This document shows, piece after piece, positions 31,915 through 38,724 of a stretch of 44,180 bases of DNA (positions within the stretch are counted from its first letter, which is position 1; each line of letters begins with the position of its first letter). The notes beneath the pieces were generated by a model, which was given only the letters and a program-made list of their open reading frames with translations, had not been told where the DNA came from and did no database searches. A program made the position numbers and the translations under genes. The stretch is from the IMG/VR virus record IMGVR_UViG_3300003690_000018, positions 1-44,180 of that record. One strand, given 5' to 3'. This DNA comes from a virus.

Positions 31915-34507
31915 GTATGTGCATATGTTCTCCACGTTAGAGAGAGACCCCGCCGTACTGGGCGGGAAGGGTTATGGTCTAGTTGACATGACCGCACTAG
32001 GCTTGCCCGTACCACCAGGGTTCGTCATCTCAACGCAGGCCTCCAAGGATTACCTTGCGGCAGGCAACGTGATACCTGATGGCCTGTGGGTTGAGGTGGA
32101 CGAGGCGCTCTCCTCCCTGCAAGGGGAGACGGGCAGAATACTTGGCGACGAGCAAGACCCTCTGCTTCTCTCAGCCCGTAGTGGCGCGCCCGTGTCCATG
32201 CCTGGCATGATGGACACGGTGCTCGACATAGGCATGACACCAGATATTGCGGTGAGCTTGTCTATTATCACCTGCCGAAAGTTTGCGTACGACAACATGC
32301 GCAGGCTAACACAGATGTTCGGCACTGTGATACTGGGCCTACCCGAGAGCGTACTTGATATGCCCGCCAAGGCATACCTGCTGGCACATGACAACGGAGG
32401 CCTCACGGGCAATGAAACAGTGGAGCTTAGCAATAGGCTCCTAGATGTGTACAAGAAGTACACGGGCGTACCCTTCCCCGACGACACGCTCATGCAATTG
32501 CGCCTTGCAATCGAGGCTGTGTTCCGTTCATGGAACAGCGCGCGAGCAATTGCATACCGAAAGGAGATGGGCATATCCGACGACATTGGTACTGCCGTGG
32601 TCATACAGACCATGGTGTTTGGGAACATGGGTGAGAACTGTGCCACTGGCGTGATGATGACCCGTGACCCCACCACTGGAGAGAACGTGCTCTCAGGAGA
32701 CTACCTCCTGAATGCACAAGGAGAAGACGTAGTCAACGGGATGTTCGTCACAAGTCCTCTCTCGGATTTGAGAGAGGAAGCCATCGGGGACGTTTACGCA
32801 GAGCTGGCTGCCATAGCAGCAAAGATGGAGCGTGAGCGCCGTGAGATGCTTGACATCGAGTGGACAGTGGAGCAGGGCAAACTGTGGGTACTACAGGTAC
32901 GCACGGGCAAGCGCACCGCTGCTGCCGAGGTTCGGATAGCTGTCGAGATGGTCGAGGAGGACATGATAAGCAAGACCACGGCCATACGCAGGGTGGGTGT
33001 TGACAAGTTCTCACGTCTGCTACACCCCAAGTTCGGCCCCATGTCTATAGCGGGGAGCCACCTTCTAGCTGAGGGTATACCCATCACCCCAGGTGCGGTG
33101 TGTGGGTTCGTCGCCATGTCCGCCGATGCGGCTGTGAAGATGACCAAGGAAGGCAAGAAGGTCATACTCATGCGCCCCGAGACAGTTCCCGATGATATAC
33201 ACGGCATGATTGCAGCCATCGGTATAATCACCGGAACTGGCGGTAGCACGTCACATGCAGCTCTAGTTGCAAGGGAACTTGGCAAGGTGTGTGTCGTTGG
33301 CGTTCAGTCAAGCGGTATAGATGAGATAGAGGAGGGAGATATTATCAGCCTTGATGGTACGTCGGGCTGTGTCTATAAGGGTGCAGTTGACGTCATCCCT
33401 GCCGACATGAACAACAAGTGGCTGCTGAAGATGCTTCAGTGGGCTGATGAGTACGTCACTTTCAACATCAATGCACATGCCAACTCTCCCGCGAATACCA
33501 AGCTCTCCTTTGGTTACGGTGCAAACACTGTCCTGTACAAGACAGGGCAGGACATAATGGAGCAGCAGATGGAGGGCGACGTTCTTGACATCGTGGTGCC
33601 AACGGGTCTGCCAGATTACGCGATGGATACGATGGAGAATAATATGTTCTCGTTCCTGAGACAGGAGATGGTTCTCCTGTTCGCGCAGGCCGACAATGCG
33701 CCTCTCAGCATCCAGCTACTGGACATACCCATCACCACCATCTCTGCTCGTCTGAGTAACTGGAAGCTAACGCAGTCCAACATGCGAGTAGACATGCTCA
33801 TGGCCAACAACATCACGCATGCACTCTCCTTCCACCGCGCGCAGAAGTACGTCAAGAAGGCGGGCGAGCACAACGTAGCCGAGCAGAACCCGTCCTTTGG
33901 CATGAGAGGCACCCGCATGATGATAGCAAGGCCACGCCTGTTACGAGCACAACTCAAGGCAATCTTCAGTGCTAGTGACTCTCTGGACTATAACGGAGAC
34001 CTAAGCATAGTGCTGCCCCGCGTAACTGACGCTGAAGAGGTGCTGGTTATCAGGGATACTATGGAGAAACTTGGATTAAGAGAACATGCCAAACTGGGTG
34101 TTGTGATTGACACACCCCGTGCATGCATGGAGGCGGGAGCACTGGCATCGGTTGATGGCGTGGAGTTCATCATCATCGACACTGACCGCATCACTGAGTG
34201 CATCTATGGCATGAGCAAGCTAGATGCTACGAACTGGATGATGGACTACTACATCAGAGAGGGGGTCTTTGAGGACAACCCGTATGAGGTACTCGATGAG
34301 GTGGCGGTACTCCCGTTCATCGAGATGGTGATGGACAACACCACAGGGGTACGCAGGGGAATAAGTGGCTCACATGCATCACGACCCGAGCTACTACACA
34401 AACTGAGTGGCATGGGCTTTGACTTTGTGGTACTGCCCGCCGCCGACATACCGATGGCACGCATGGCCATCGCTGACCATGAGATGAAACAGGAGGTTTC
34501 GTCATGA
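31907..34507 (+). CDS. Pyruvate,phosphate dikinase homologue with a diverged pyruvate/PEP site
   Basis: 866 residues, full PPDK length. The ATP-grasp domain is intact: LGGKGYGL, LLSARSGAPVSMPGMMDTVL, VFGNMGENCATGVMMTRDP, LNAQGEDVV and MLDIEWTVEQGKLWVLQVRTGKRT. The swivelling phosphohistidine domain keeps GGSTSHAALVAR with His450. The C-terminal TIM barrel aligns in order but differs at catalytic positions as I recall them from the Clostridium enzyme. Arg561 is Gln (IQLLD), Glu745 is Asp (VVIDTPRA), Asn768-Asp769 is Asp-Arg (DTDRIT), and the acid Cys831 is Ser (GISGSHASRP). So ATP-driven His phosphorylation looks retained, while PEP formation is doubtful. A changed acceptor is an inference. 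Confidence 0.9.
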   Translation: MGKYVHMFSTLERDPAVLGGKGYGLVDMTALGLPVPPGFVISTQASKDYLAAGNVIPDGLWVEVDEALSSLQGETGRILGDEQDPLLLSARSGAPVSMPGMMDTVLDIGMTPDIAVSLSIITCRKFAYDNMRRLTQMFGTVILGLPESVLDMPAKAYLLAHDNGGLTGNETVELSNRLLDVYKKYTGVPFPDDTLMQLRLAIEAVFRSWNSARAIAYRKEMGISDDIGTAVVIQTMVFGNMGENCATGVMMTRDPTTGENVLSGDYLLNAQGEDVVNGMFVTSPLSDLREEAIGDVYAELAAIAAKMERERREMLDIEWTVEQGKLWVLQVRTGKRTAAAEVRIAVEMVEEDMISKTTAIRRVGVDKFSRLLHPKFGPMSIAGSHLLAEGIPITPGAVCGFVAMSADAAVKMTKEGKKVILMRPETVPDDIHGMIAAIGIITGTGGSTSHAALVARELGKVCVVGVQSSGIDEIEEGDIISLDGTSGCVYKGAVDVIPADMNNKWLLKMLQWADEYVTFNINAHANSPANTKLSFGYGANTVLYKTGQDIMEQQMEGDVLDIVVPTGLPDYAMDTMENNMFSFLRQEMVLLFAQADNAPLSIQLLDIPITTISARLSNWKLTQSNMRVDMLMANNITHALSFHRAQKYVKKAGEHNVAEQNPSFGMRGTRMMIARPRLLRAQLKAIFSASDSLDYNGDLSIVLPRVTDAEEVLVIRDTMEKLGLREHAKLGVVIDTPRACMEAGALASVDGVEFIIIDTDRITECIYGMSKLDATNWMMDYYIREGVFEDNPYEVLDEVAVLPFIEMVMDNTTGVRRGISGSHASRPELLHKLSGMGFDFVVLPAADIPMARMAIADHEMKQEVSS

Positions 34508-34932
34508 AGGCAAGAGCAAGGGAACACCTCTCTATGCAGTTGATAGAGAGCGCTTTGAAGGCCCTCTCACAAGATGGCAATAACATCAAGCCCAAGGACG
34601 CCATCTATATGGCCCTGCTTGCAGGCATAGGGTACGCACAACTGGCGCAGGCGCGTGTCATTCGAGATGGCACGCATTATCAGTTCAAGAAGGACATGCG
34701 GGATGCTATACAGAGTAGCCCTGATGATGCTGAAGCTATCGTTGAGCATTACATGGGCTTGATGGGCTACGACCATGAGGTTCCGTCGGACGCCATGCCA
34801 GAAGATAGCAAGAAGGATGACGAGGTCCTTGACTACTTCGATGACGTACTCAAGGACATAATGGAGAACATTGACACAGAGGCCGATGCTGACAACGAGG
34901 AGGATGACGATTTGGAATCCAGCACTTCCTAG
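34504..34932 (+). CDS. Acidic small protein, last gene of the operon
   Basis: 142 residues. The N-terminal half is helical (HLSMQLIESALKALSQDGNN...AIYMALLAGIGYAQLAQARV); the C-terminal 45 residues are very acidic (DTEADADNEEDDDLESS). It overlaps the PPDK-like gene by ATGA. An acidic tail suggests a binding partner, DNA mimic or decoy, but nothing specific can be claimed. It converges with the opposite-strand lysin gene, their stops overlapping by 4 bp. Confidence 0.65.
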   Translation: MKARAREHLSMQLIESALKALSQDGNNIKPKDAIYMALLAGIGYAQLAQARVIRDGTHYQFKKDMRDAIQSSPDDAEAIVEHYMGLMGYDHEVPSDAMPEDSKKDDEVLDYFDDVLKDIMENIDTEADADNEEDDDLESSTS

Positions 34933-35303
34933 GGGACGAGGACGAAGGCCTCCCGTGTCCTGAATGGCACACCACCATTGTGCAGGTCGGTAACTATCGG
35001 TGTCAAGGATAGTATATCTACGACACATACCTCCGGCCTGTACGTGGTGGTACCTGGAAACAACTCGACCCACACCCCGCACTTGATATTCCCACCCCTA
35101 TCGTGGCACTCACGCCACCCCACATCTGCTATCCACACCCGTGTACCCATCTCCCACTCAGAGGGGCAGGCCATCACTTGACCATAACCATCAGCGACCA
35201 GCGTGCCATCCGCTGTTGTTTCGCATGTATCGAGATAACAGTTGATACCTCCCAGCAAAGGGGAGTAGTAACTGACAACGACATATAATATTATTAGTTT
35301 CAA
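34929..35303 (-). CDS. 3D-domain (double-psi barrel) protein, candidate endolysin
   Basis: 124 residues. VVVSYYSPLLGGINCY, then MGTRVWIADVGWRECHDRGGNIKCGVWVELF, match the 3D/MltA-type core, with Asp in DRGG at the catalytic position. It is a paralogue of the domain at 24.7-25.3 kb: both share Y-x-P-x-L-G-G-x-N-C and C-x-D-R-G-G-x-I-K. There is no transmembrane anchor beyond the hydrophobic first strand. The start is TTG at 35303, decided by a perfect GGAGGT 7 nt upstream. A lytic transglycosylase role is inferred from fold and the neighbouring holin. Confidence 0.68.
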   Translation of the reverse strand: MKLIILYVVVSYYSPLLGGINCYLDTCETTADGTLVADGYGQVMACPSEWEMGTRVWIADVGWRECHDRGGNIKCGVWVELFPGTTTYRPEVCVVDILSLTPIVTDLHNGGVPFRTREAFVLVP

Positions 35304-35310
35304 AATGGAG

Positions 35311-35340
35311 ACCTCCCTCTGCCTAACCGCAGAGGGAGGT
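35311..35340 (-). promoter_or_regulatory. 12-bp hairpin burying the Shine-Dalgarno of the 3D-domain gene
   Basis: Arms ACCTCCCTCTGC (35311-35322) and GCAGAGGGAGGT (35329-35340) with a 6-nt loop form a perfect stem. In the leftward mRNA the 3' arm ends with GGAGGT, the ribosome site for the TTG start at 35303, so folding would block translation. Confidence 0.75.
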
Positions 35341-35347
35341 AAGGAAA

Positions 35348-35380
35348 AAGATCACCCCTAGCCCGCTAGTGCCGGGGGTG
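35348..35380 (-). terminator. Intrinsic terminator after the holin gene
   Basis: On the minus strand CACCCC (35375-35380) pairs with GGGGTG (35353-35358), followed by ATCTTTTT. It separates the holin from the 3D-domain gene, so the latter needs read-through or its own promoter. Confidence 0.55.
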
Positions 35381-35386
35381 CCACAC

Positions 35387-35716
35387 CTACTCTGAGAAGG
35401 CAGCCCCTAGTATGGGGATACCACGAACAAACTGATGTAACCTGCTTGACACACCAAGCTGCACCATGAATGTTGAGATGGCTACGAGTGCGGTAGCAAG
35501 TGCGCCGAAGGTTGCATCAATCTCTGCGAAGTCAACCCCTGTAATAACACCTGCGTACATCAAACCGAAGCCGAGCACGTTAAGTACTAGCGACCAACTT
35601 GCCGCTGTTCCGTCGCGCACAATCTTGACGGTCTTACCCACGTTGACCAATGCCGTCACCAGCGCAGGCCAACCAATCAGCCCTGTAAACAGGGGTACCA
35701 ATTCGAGGAACGTCAT
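35387..35716 (-). CDS. Holin candidate (three transmembrane segments)
   Basis: 109 residues with hydrophobic segments near 5-25, 38-60 and 66-90 separated by short polar turns, and no long soluble domain. The ATG has AAGGAG at 7 nt and overlaps the previous gene by ATGA. Position next to the 3D-domain lysin supports a lysis pore. Other small membrane proteins are encoded at 21051, 22231 and 38685. Confidence 0.62.
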   Translation of the reverse strand: MTFLELVPLFTGLIGWPALVTALVNVGKTVKIVRDGTAASWSLVLNVLGFGLMYAGVITGVDFAEIDATFGALATALVAISTFMVQLGVSSRLHQFVRGIPILGAAFSE

Positions 35717-36057
35717 GTTGTTTCTCCTTGAGTTATGAGCGCCTTTCGTAATGCTACCATAATGGCGAAGCTTGCGCTACCCTGCTCTGCCACCCTTACA
35801 GACCATTCCGAAACGCCTGCTTGTTCGGCTAAATCCTTCTGAGATATGCCAGCCAGCGTCCGGTGAATCTTGATGCGTTCGCCTACTGTGAGGTGCCTTT
35901 TGCCCCAGATAACCGGGAAGATGAGCTGTTTTTCGTGGCCTACATTGTAGGCCGTAGCCCTGTCCATTCCCATCTCTGCGCCGACTGCGTCCCAGTTACC
36001 CAGACGGACGTAGAGCGCTTTTACTTCTTCGGCATACCCTTTGTTCCGCGTGTCCAT
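35713..36057 (-). CDS. Cro/CI-type HTH regulator with extra N-terminal HTH
   Basis: 114 residues from ATG 36057 (AGGAG upstream). Residues 15-45 (KALYVRLGNWDAVGAEMGMDRATAYNVGH) look like one helix-turn-helix. Residues 65-100 (GERIKIHRTLAGISQKDLAEQAGVSEWSVRVAEQG) are a typical XRE HTH. It is the best repressor candidate in the genome and could bind the repeated TTGACATAAC or TGTGCA sites; that pairing is a guess. It is followed by the holin with 4-bp overlap. Confidence 0.75.
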   Translation of the reverse strand: MDTRNKGYAEEVKALYVRLGNWDAVGAEMGMDRATAYNVGHEKQLIFPVIWGKRHLTVGERIKIHRTLAGISQKDLAEQAGVSEWSVRVAEQGSASFAIMVALRKALITQGETT

Positions 36058-36094
36058 TGCTCTCCTGTGGCCTCCCATCAATTAGTTTACAGCC

Positions 36095-36415
36095 CTATCC
36101 TATGCTGTCGGGTGGATACTCTACCAAGTTATCAATTATGACTGTGCCATATGACGAGCGCCAATATGACAGTAGGCGTATTTTGGCCACCTTGCCACGA
36201 GAGCCATACTTGCGAGGGCGTGTGATGTAGCCTGCCCCATACAGTACGTTGAGGGCGCGAGATACATGGCCTGTACTTGCGATGTCAAGGCGTTCGCCTA
36301 TCTCCCTGATGCTTGAGTGTGGATGCGACGTGACGTCCTGCCATACGTCTCGCAAGACGCTCAGCCTCACCCCGTTCACCGACCCCTTCCTGCTGCCCTT
36401 GTTCGATAGCGTCAT
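36095..36415 (-). CDS. Winged-helix DNA-binding protein
   Basis: 106 residues. SSIREIGERLDIASTGHVSRALNVLYGAGYITRPRKYGSRGKVAKIRL near residues 34-82 is a winged helix of the MarR/LexA-N type (helix-turn-helix, then a basic wing). The start is strongly marked by GGAGGT 5 nt before ATG 36415, although it overlaps the preceding nuclease gene by 131 bp in another frame. It is probably a phage regulator. Confidence 0.68.
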   Translation of the reverse strand: MTLSNKGSRKGSVNGVRLSVLRDVWQDVTSHPHSSIREIGERLDIASTGHVSRALNVLYGAGYITRPRKYGSRGKVAKIRLLSYWRSSYGTVIIDNLVEYPPDSIG

Positions 36416-36743
36416 GTGTTACCTCCAGCCAGTCATCTAGTTTTGTTAGTACGTAATCATTCGTGTCCCCGTCGGGGCGGAACACAACCACCTTGGGCCG
36501 TTGCCCACCTGTCGCAGCTTCATCACGGTAGGCTTGCACAAGCTTCTTTACCAGTGCAGACCAGTAGACACGCTTCGGTCTATTGCACTCAACAGCCCAA
36601 GGTACTTGAACGATGTCGCCCCCTACGGTTTCGCCGCCCTGGGATTGTATGTTTCGCCGAGCGTTGGGGTAGCCTGCCTCCTGCATAAGACGGGCTACGT
36701 GGCGCTCGTATGCGTGACCCTTGTCACGACTCTTCTTACCCAT
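36285..36743 (-). CDS. PD-(D/E)xK nuclease / Holliday-junction resolvase-like protein
   Basis: About 152 residues. GKKSRDKGHAYERHVARLMQEAGYPNARRN, then GGDIVQVPWAVECNRPKR, follows the archaeal-Hjc/phage PD-(D/E)xK layout: Glu in helix 1, Asp in GGDI, Glu in the E-C-N strand. The usual lysine is Asn, with Lys in RPKR two residues on. A role in recombination next to ERF is plausible. The start at ATG 36743 gives the usual N-terminus; 36782 is also in frame. Its last 44 codons overlap the winged-helix gene. Confidence 0.62.
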   Translation of the reverse strand: MGKKSRDKGHAYERHVARLMQEAGYPNARRNIQSQGGETVGGDIVQVPWAVECNRPKRVYWSALVKKLVQAYRDEAATGGQRPKVVVFRPDGDTNDYVLTKLDDWLEVTHDAIEQGQQEGVGERGEAERLARRMAGRHVASTLKHQGDRRTP

Positions 36744-36800
36744 CTTCGCCAGTGAGCGGGAAGAACAGTAGATACCAAACATAGAACGCGACCGTCGCTA

Positions 36801-37061
36801 TTAAGAAGATGGTCTCAGCCACTCTATCCTCCCCTTCCCGTAGTAACTCCTGGCAAGTAGGTGTCTCTTTCTCCCCTCACCCTGAACCCCATAGAGCACG
36901 TAGACCGTGGCTATGTAGTTGTTGATTGTCGTAATCCCTAGACCCATCTGCTTTGATATTTCCTTGACGGTCATTGATGTTTCAACCAGCAGCTTAGCTA
37001 TCTCGTCCACTATCTCAAGGCTCCTCCCAGCAGAGTATCCGGTTGTGTACTGATTAGGCAT
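36801..37061 (-). CDS. LuxR/GerE-type HTH protein
   Basis: 86 residues from ATG 37061, with AGGAG upstream; a longer in-frame extension lies inside the preceding gene. IVDEIAKLLVETSMTVKEISKQMGLGITTINNYIATVYVLYGV is a GerE-like helix-turn-helix. No sensor domain is present, as is common for phage regulators. It overlaps the ParB-like gene by 8 bp. Confidence 0.68.
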   Translation of the reverse strand: MPNQYTTGYSAGRSLEIVDEIAKLLVETSMTVKEISKQMGLGITTINNYIATVYVLYGVQGEGRKRHLLARSYYGKGRIEWLRPSS

Positions 37062-37731
37062 TCTCCTGTTCCTCCTTGGTGCGCACGATAATCTTCTCGA
37101 TTGACTCGATGGCCATATTGAAGGAGGCGTTAGACCAGAACCCCCAAGGTATGGGTTGTGCTTGCGCATACTGCATCTCTTGTCGCGCCCTGCGAAGGTG
37201 TTTTACGGTCAACCTGAATGCTTCTCCCATCGGTATTTTTACCAGTTCCGGCTTGACATACATAGAGTACAGCCTTAGTGCTCCCGCCGTGGTCAGCTCT
37301 TTCGGGTTGCCCATGTTATTGTCAAGCCAATCCTCGAAATCATCTTCTCCTATCTGCGCCAACTTCTGCCACTGGCTTGACTCATCACCACTGATGCTGT
37401 CCGGTAGTATCGTGCGGGGTGCCTTACCTGCCGGCCTACCTCCCTGGTGCTGGATATGTTCAGCCAGCCATACCCCCATCTGCCTCTCTATGCGCAGGCG
37501 TTGTGCGACCAGCAAGTTGCACTGGATTGCCGTTGCACGTTGTGACTCGAACAGCGTGCCTATACTTTTGACCTGGTCATGTACTAGCTTGACGGTACCT
37601 ATATCTTCGGCTCGGGCTGCGGCCATAGCAGCGGCGTCAACCAACTGCACGGCCAGCTCATTGGAGGGCGACCATCCCAGTACGCTAAGTTGTTCCTTCG
37701 CCTGCTCCAGCAGTGCTACGCTCTTTGTCAT
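37054..37731 (-). CDS. ParB-like DNA-binding protein without the N-terminal CTPase domain
   Basis: 225 residues. LRIERQMGVWLAEHIQHQGGRP...SGDESSQWQKLAQIGEDDFEDWL resembles a segment found in ParB-related plasmid and phage proteins (R-x-E-R-x-(L/M)-G, GGRP, SSQWQKLAxI). The CTP-binding GExRxxA box of true ParB is not seen, nor is a ParA gene. It may bind phage DNA for replication or regulation. AAGGAG lies 5 nt before the ATG. Confidence 0.5.
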   Translation of the reverse strand: MTKSVALLEQAKEQLSVLGWSPSNELAVQLVDAAAMAAARAEDIGTVKLVHDQVKSIGTLFESQRATAIQCNLLVAQRLRIERQMGVWLAEHIQHQGGRPAGKAPRTILPDSISGDESSQWQKLAQIGEDDFEDWLDNNMGNPKELTTAGALRLYSMYVKPELVKIPMGEAFRLTVKHLRRARQEMQYAQAQPIPWGFWSNASFNMAIESIEKIIVRTKEEQENA

Positions 37732-37969
37732 CTTTACTCCTTTGAATGGGATTCAGTATGACTGACACCTCACCCTGAGTCAGTGCTGTGAGTATCCGCT
37801 CTATGCTGCGCTTGTGGACGAGCATGATACCGTTGTAGATAAGGTCATACGTTAGTCGTAGGTCTCCTTGAAAGGCTGTCGCGTTCACCTTGTCGAAGTA
37901 TTCCTTTCCTGTTGCATTGGCTAGGGCCAGCTCGTCACTTACCAGCAACCACAGTTTTTGTGCCTGCAT
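37685..37969 (-). CDS. Small hypothetical protein (94 aa)
   Basis: Starts MQAQKLWLLVSDELALANATG with AGGAGG 4 nt upstream. Helical, with a basic Ser/Lys C-terminus. It overlaps the ParB-like gene by 47 bp and the zinc-ribbon gene by 35 bp. No family recognised. Confidence 0.5.
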   Translation of the reverse strand: MQAQKLWLLVSDELALANATGKEYFDKVNATAFQGDLRLTYDLIYNGIMLVHKRSIERILTALTQGEVSVILNPIQRSKDDKERSTAGAGEGTT

Positions 37970-38261
37970 TTCGCCTCCTAAATAGCTTGGCTATGATGGA
38001 GTCGCGCACTTCTTCTGGCTTTGAGTGCCCACACTCCATGTGTATCTCGTCGGTGTTTGTGCCGCAATGGTCACAGCCCTGCTCAAAGTCAACAGCCATG
38101 ACATGGTAGTAGCGGTTCTTCTTTAGGTCATCCCTCTTCCATGTGGCTCTGAGTTCGCCTACCTCCCACTCAGCACCGCACTCGGGGCACCTGCCTAGCC
38201 CACCTGGGACAAGGTAGCCGCCGCCTATGATGCTTGTGTCACATACTGCACATGCTGCCAT
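37935..38261 (-). CDS. Double zinc-ribbon protein
   Basis: 108 residues. CAVC near residue 4 and CPEC near 25 form one ribbon; CDHC near 63 with CGH near 77 form a second. The ATG has AGGAGG 4 nt upstream. It is probably a nucleic-acid- or protein-binding adaptor in the early leftward operon. It is one of three zinc-ribbon proteins in this small genome. Confidence 0.62.
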   Translation of the reverse strand: MAACAVCDTSIIGGGYLVPGGLGRCPECGAEWEVGELRATWKRDDLKKNRYYHVMAVDFEQGCDHCGTNTDEIHMECGHSKPEEVRDSIIAKLFRRRNAGTKTVVAGK

Positions 38262-38296
38262 GTAACCTCCTACGCCATTCTCTTTTTGCTATTTTC

Positions 38297-38324
38297 TTGA
38301 CAAAAGTTGCAATCATGTTATTAT
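38297..38324 (+). promoter_or_regulatory. Strong sigma70-like promoter for an intergenic RNA
   Basis: TTGACA (38297-38302), 16-nt spacer, TATTAT (38319-38324). It points rightward in a leftward gene cluster, and no gene follows. Confidence 0.75.
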
Positions 38325-38330
38325 CTTTTA

Positions 38331-38408
38331 CATGTCCCGCGAAAACATATCCCTTGGAAATTACCCCCTGTCGCCTCCTTCGCGGGACACCAGCGACGGG
38401 GGGTTTTT
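38331..38408 (+). ncRNA. Candidate small RNA with two mutually exclusive stems
   Basis: RNA starting near 38331 would contain stem 1 of 11 bp (TGTCCCGCGAA 38333-38343 with 38379-38389) and stem 2 of 12 bp including one G-U pair (38363-38374 with 38393-38404), the latter followed by TTTTT. The 3' arm of stem 1 lies in the loop of stem 2, so the two cannot fully coexist: an antiterminator/terminator or switch layout. It is antisense-oriented to flanking genes but overlaps no coding sequence. About 78 nt. Confidence 0.68.
38363..38408 (+). terminator. Intrinsic terminator of the small RNA
   Basis: A 12-bp stem (ACCCCCTGTCGC pairing with GCGACGGGGGGT) followed by TTTTT at 38404-38408. Confidence 0.75.
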
Positions 38409-38433
38409 CATTTCTTAGCGACTCTCACAAACG

Positions 38434-38454
38434 AGAGGGTTGCTAACCCTCTCC
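38434..38454. repeat. 9-bp perfect hairpin downstream of the small RNA
   Basis: GAGAGGGTT and AACCCTCTC with loop GCT. No T-run on either strand, so a terminator role is unclear. Confidence 0.6.
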
Positions 38455-38514
38455 GTTATAACCCGCAGGATGCAATACCCCCGACAAGGGTGCATATTAT
38501 CTAGCACGTTATAC

Positions 38515-38724
38515 CTACCAGAATACACTTAAGAGACCGCCTGACTGATGCCGAAGCGTGGGTAATGCAGGAACTGGCACGCATTTGACGGCTAGGTGTG
38601 GACGATAGCGCTTGACTGCTGACGACGCTATGAGTTCATTCCCGAGAGGGGTGAACTCCGTCACTTGCCTACCTCCGACGCTAATCACAGTGCCCTCCAC
38701 GCAAGGTACAATATAACTGCCCAT
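38515..38724 (-). CDS. Uncertain small protein (69 aa)
   Basis: MGSYIVPCVEGTVISVGGRQVTEFTPLGNEL... is protein-like in its first half. No Shine-Dalgarno is visible and the start overlaps the preceding membrane-protein gene by 40 bp. It may be translated by coupling. No family recognised. Confidence 0.35.
   Translation of the reverse strand: MGSYIVPCVEGTVISVGGRQVTEFTPLGNELIASSAVKRYRPHLAVKCVPVPALPTLRHQSGGLLSVFW

Noticed and set aside
31907-34507. Simple auxiliary metabolic gene making PEP
   Set aside because: Overall fold is PPDK, but the pyruvate-site substitutions make normal PEP synthesis doubtful, so I did not name it ppdK.
37054-37731. True ParB partition protein
   Set aside because: No CTP-binding GExRxxA box and no ParA gene; only the central segment is ParB-like.
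38333-38404. H-type pseudoknot using both stems together
   Set aside because: The 3-nt link between the two 3' arms is too short to cross an 11-bp stem, so competing stems are more likely.
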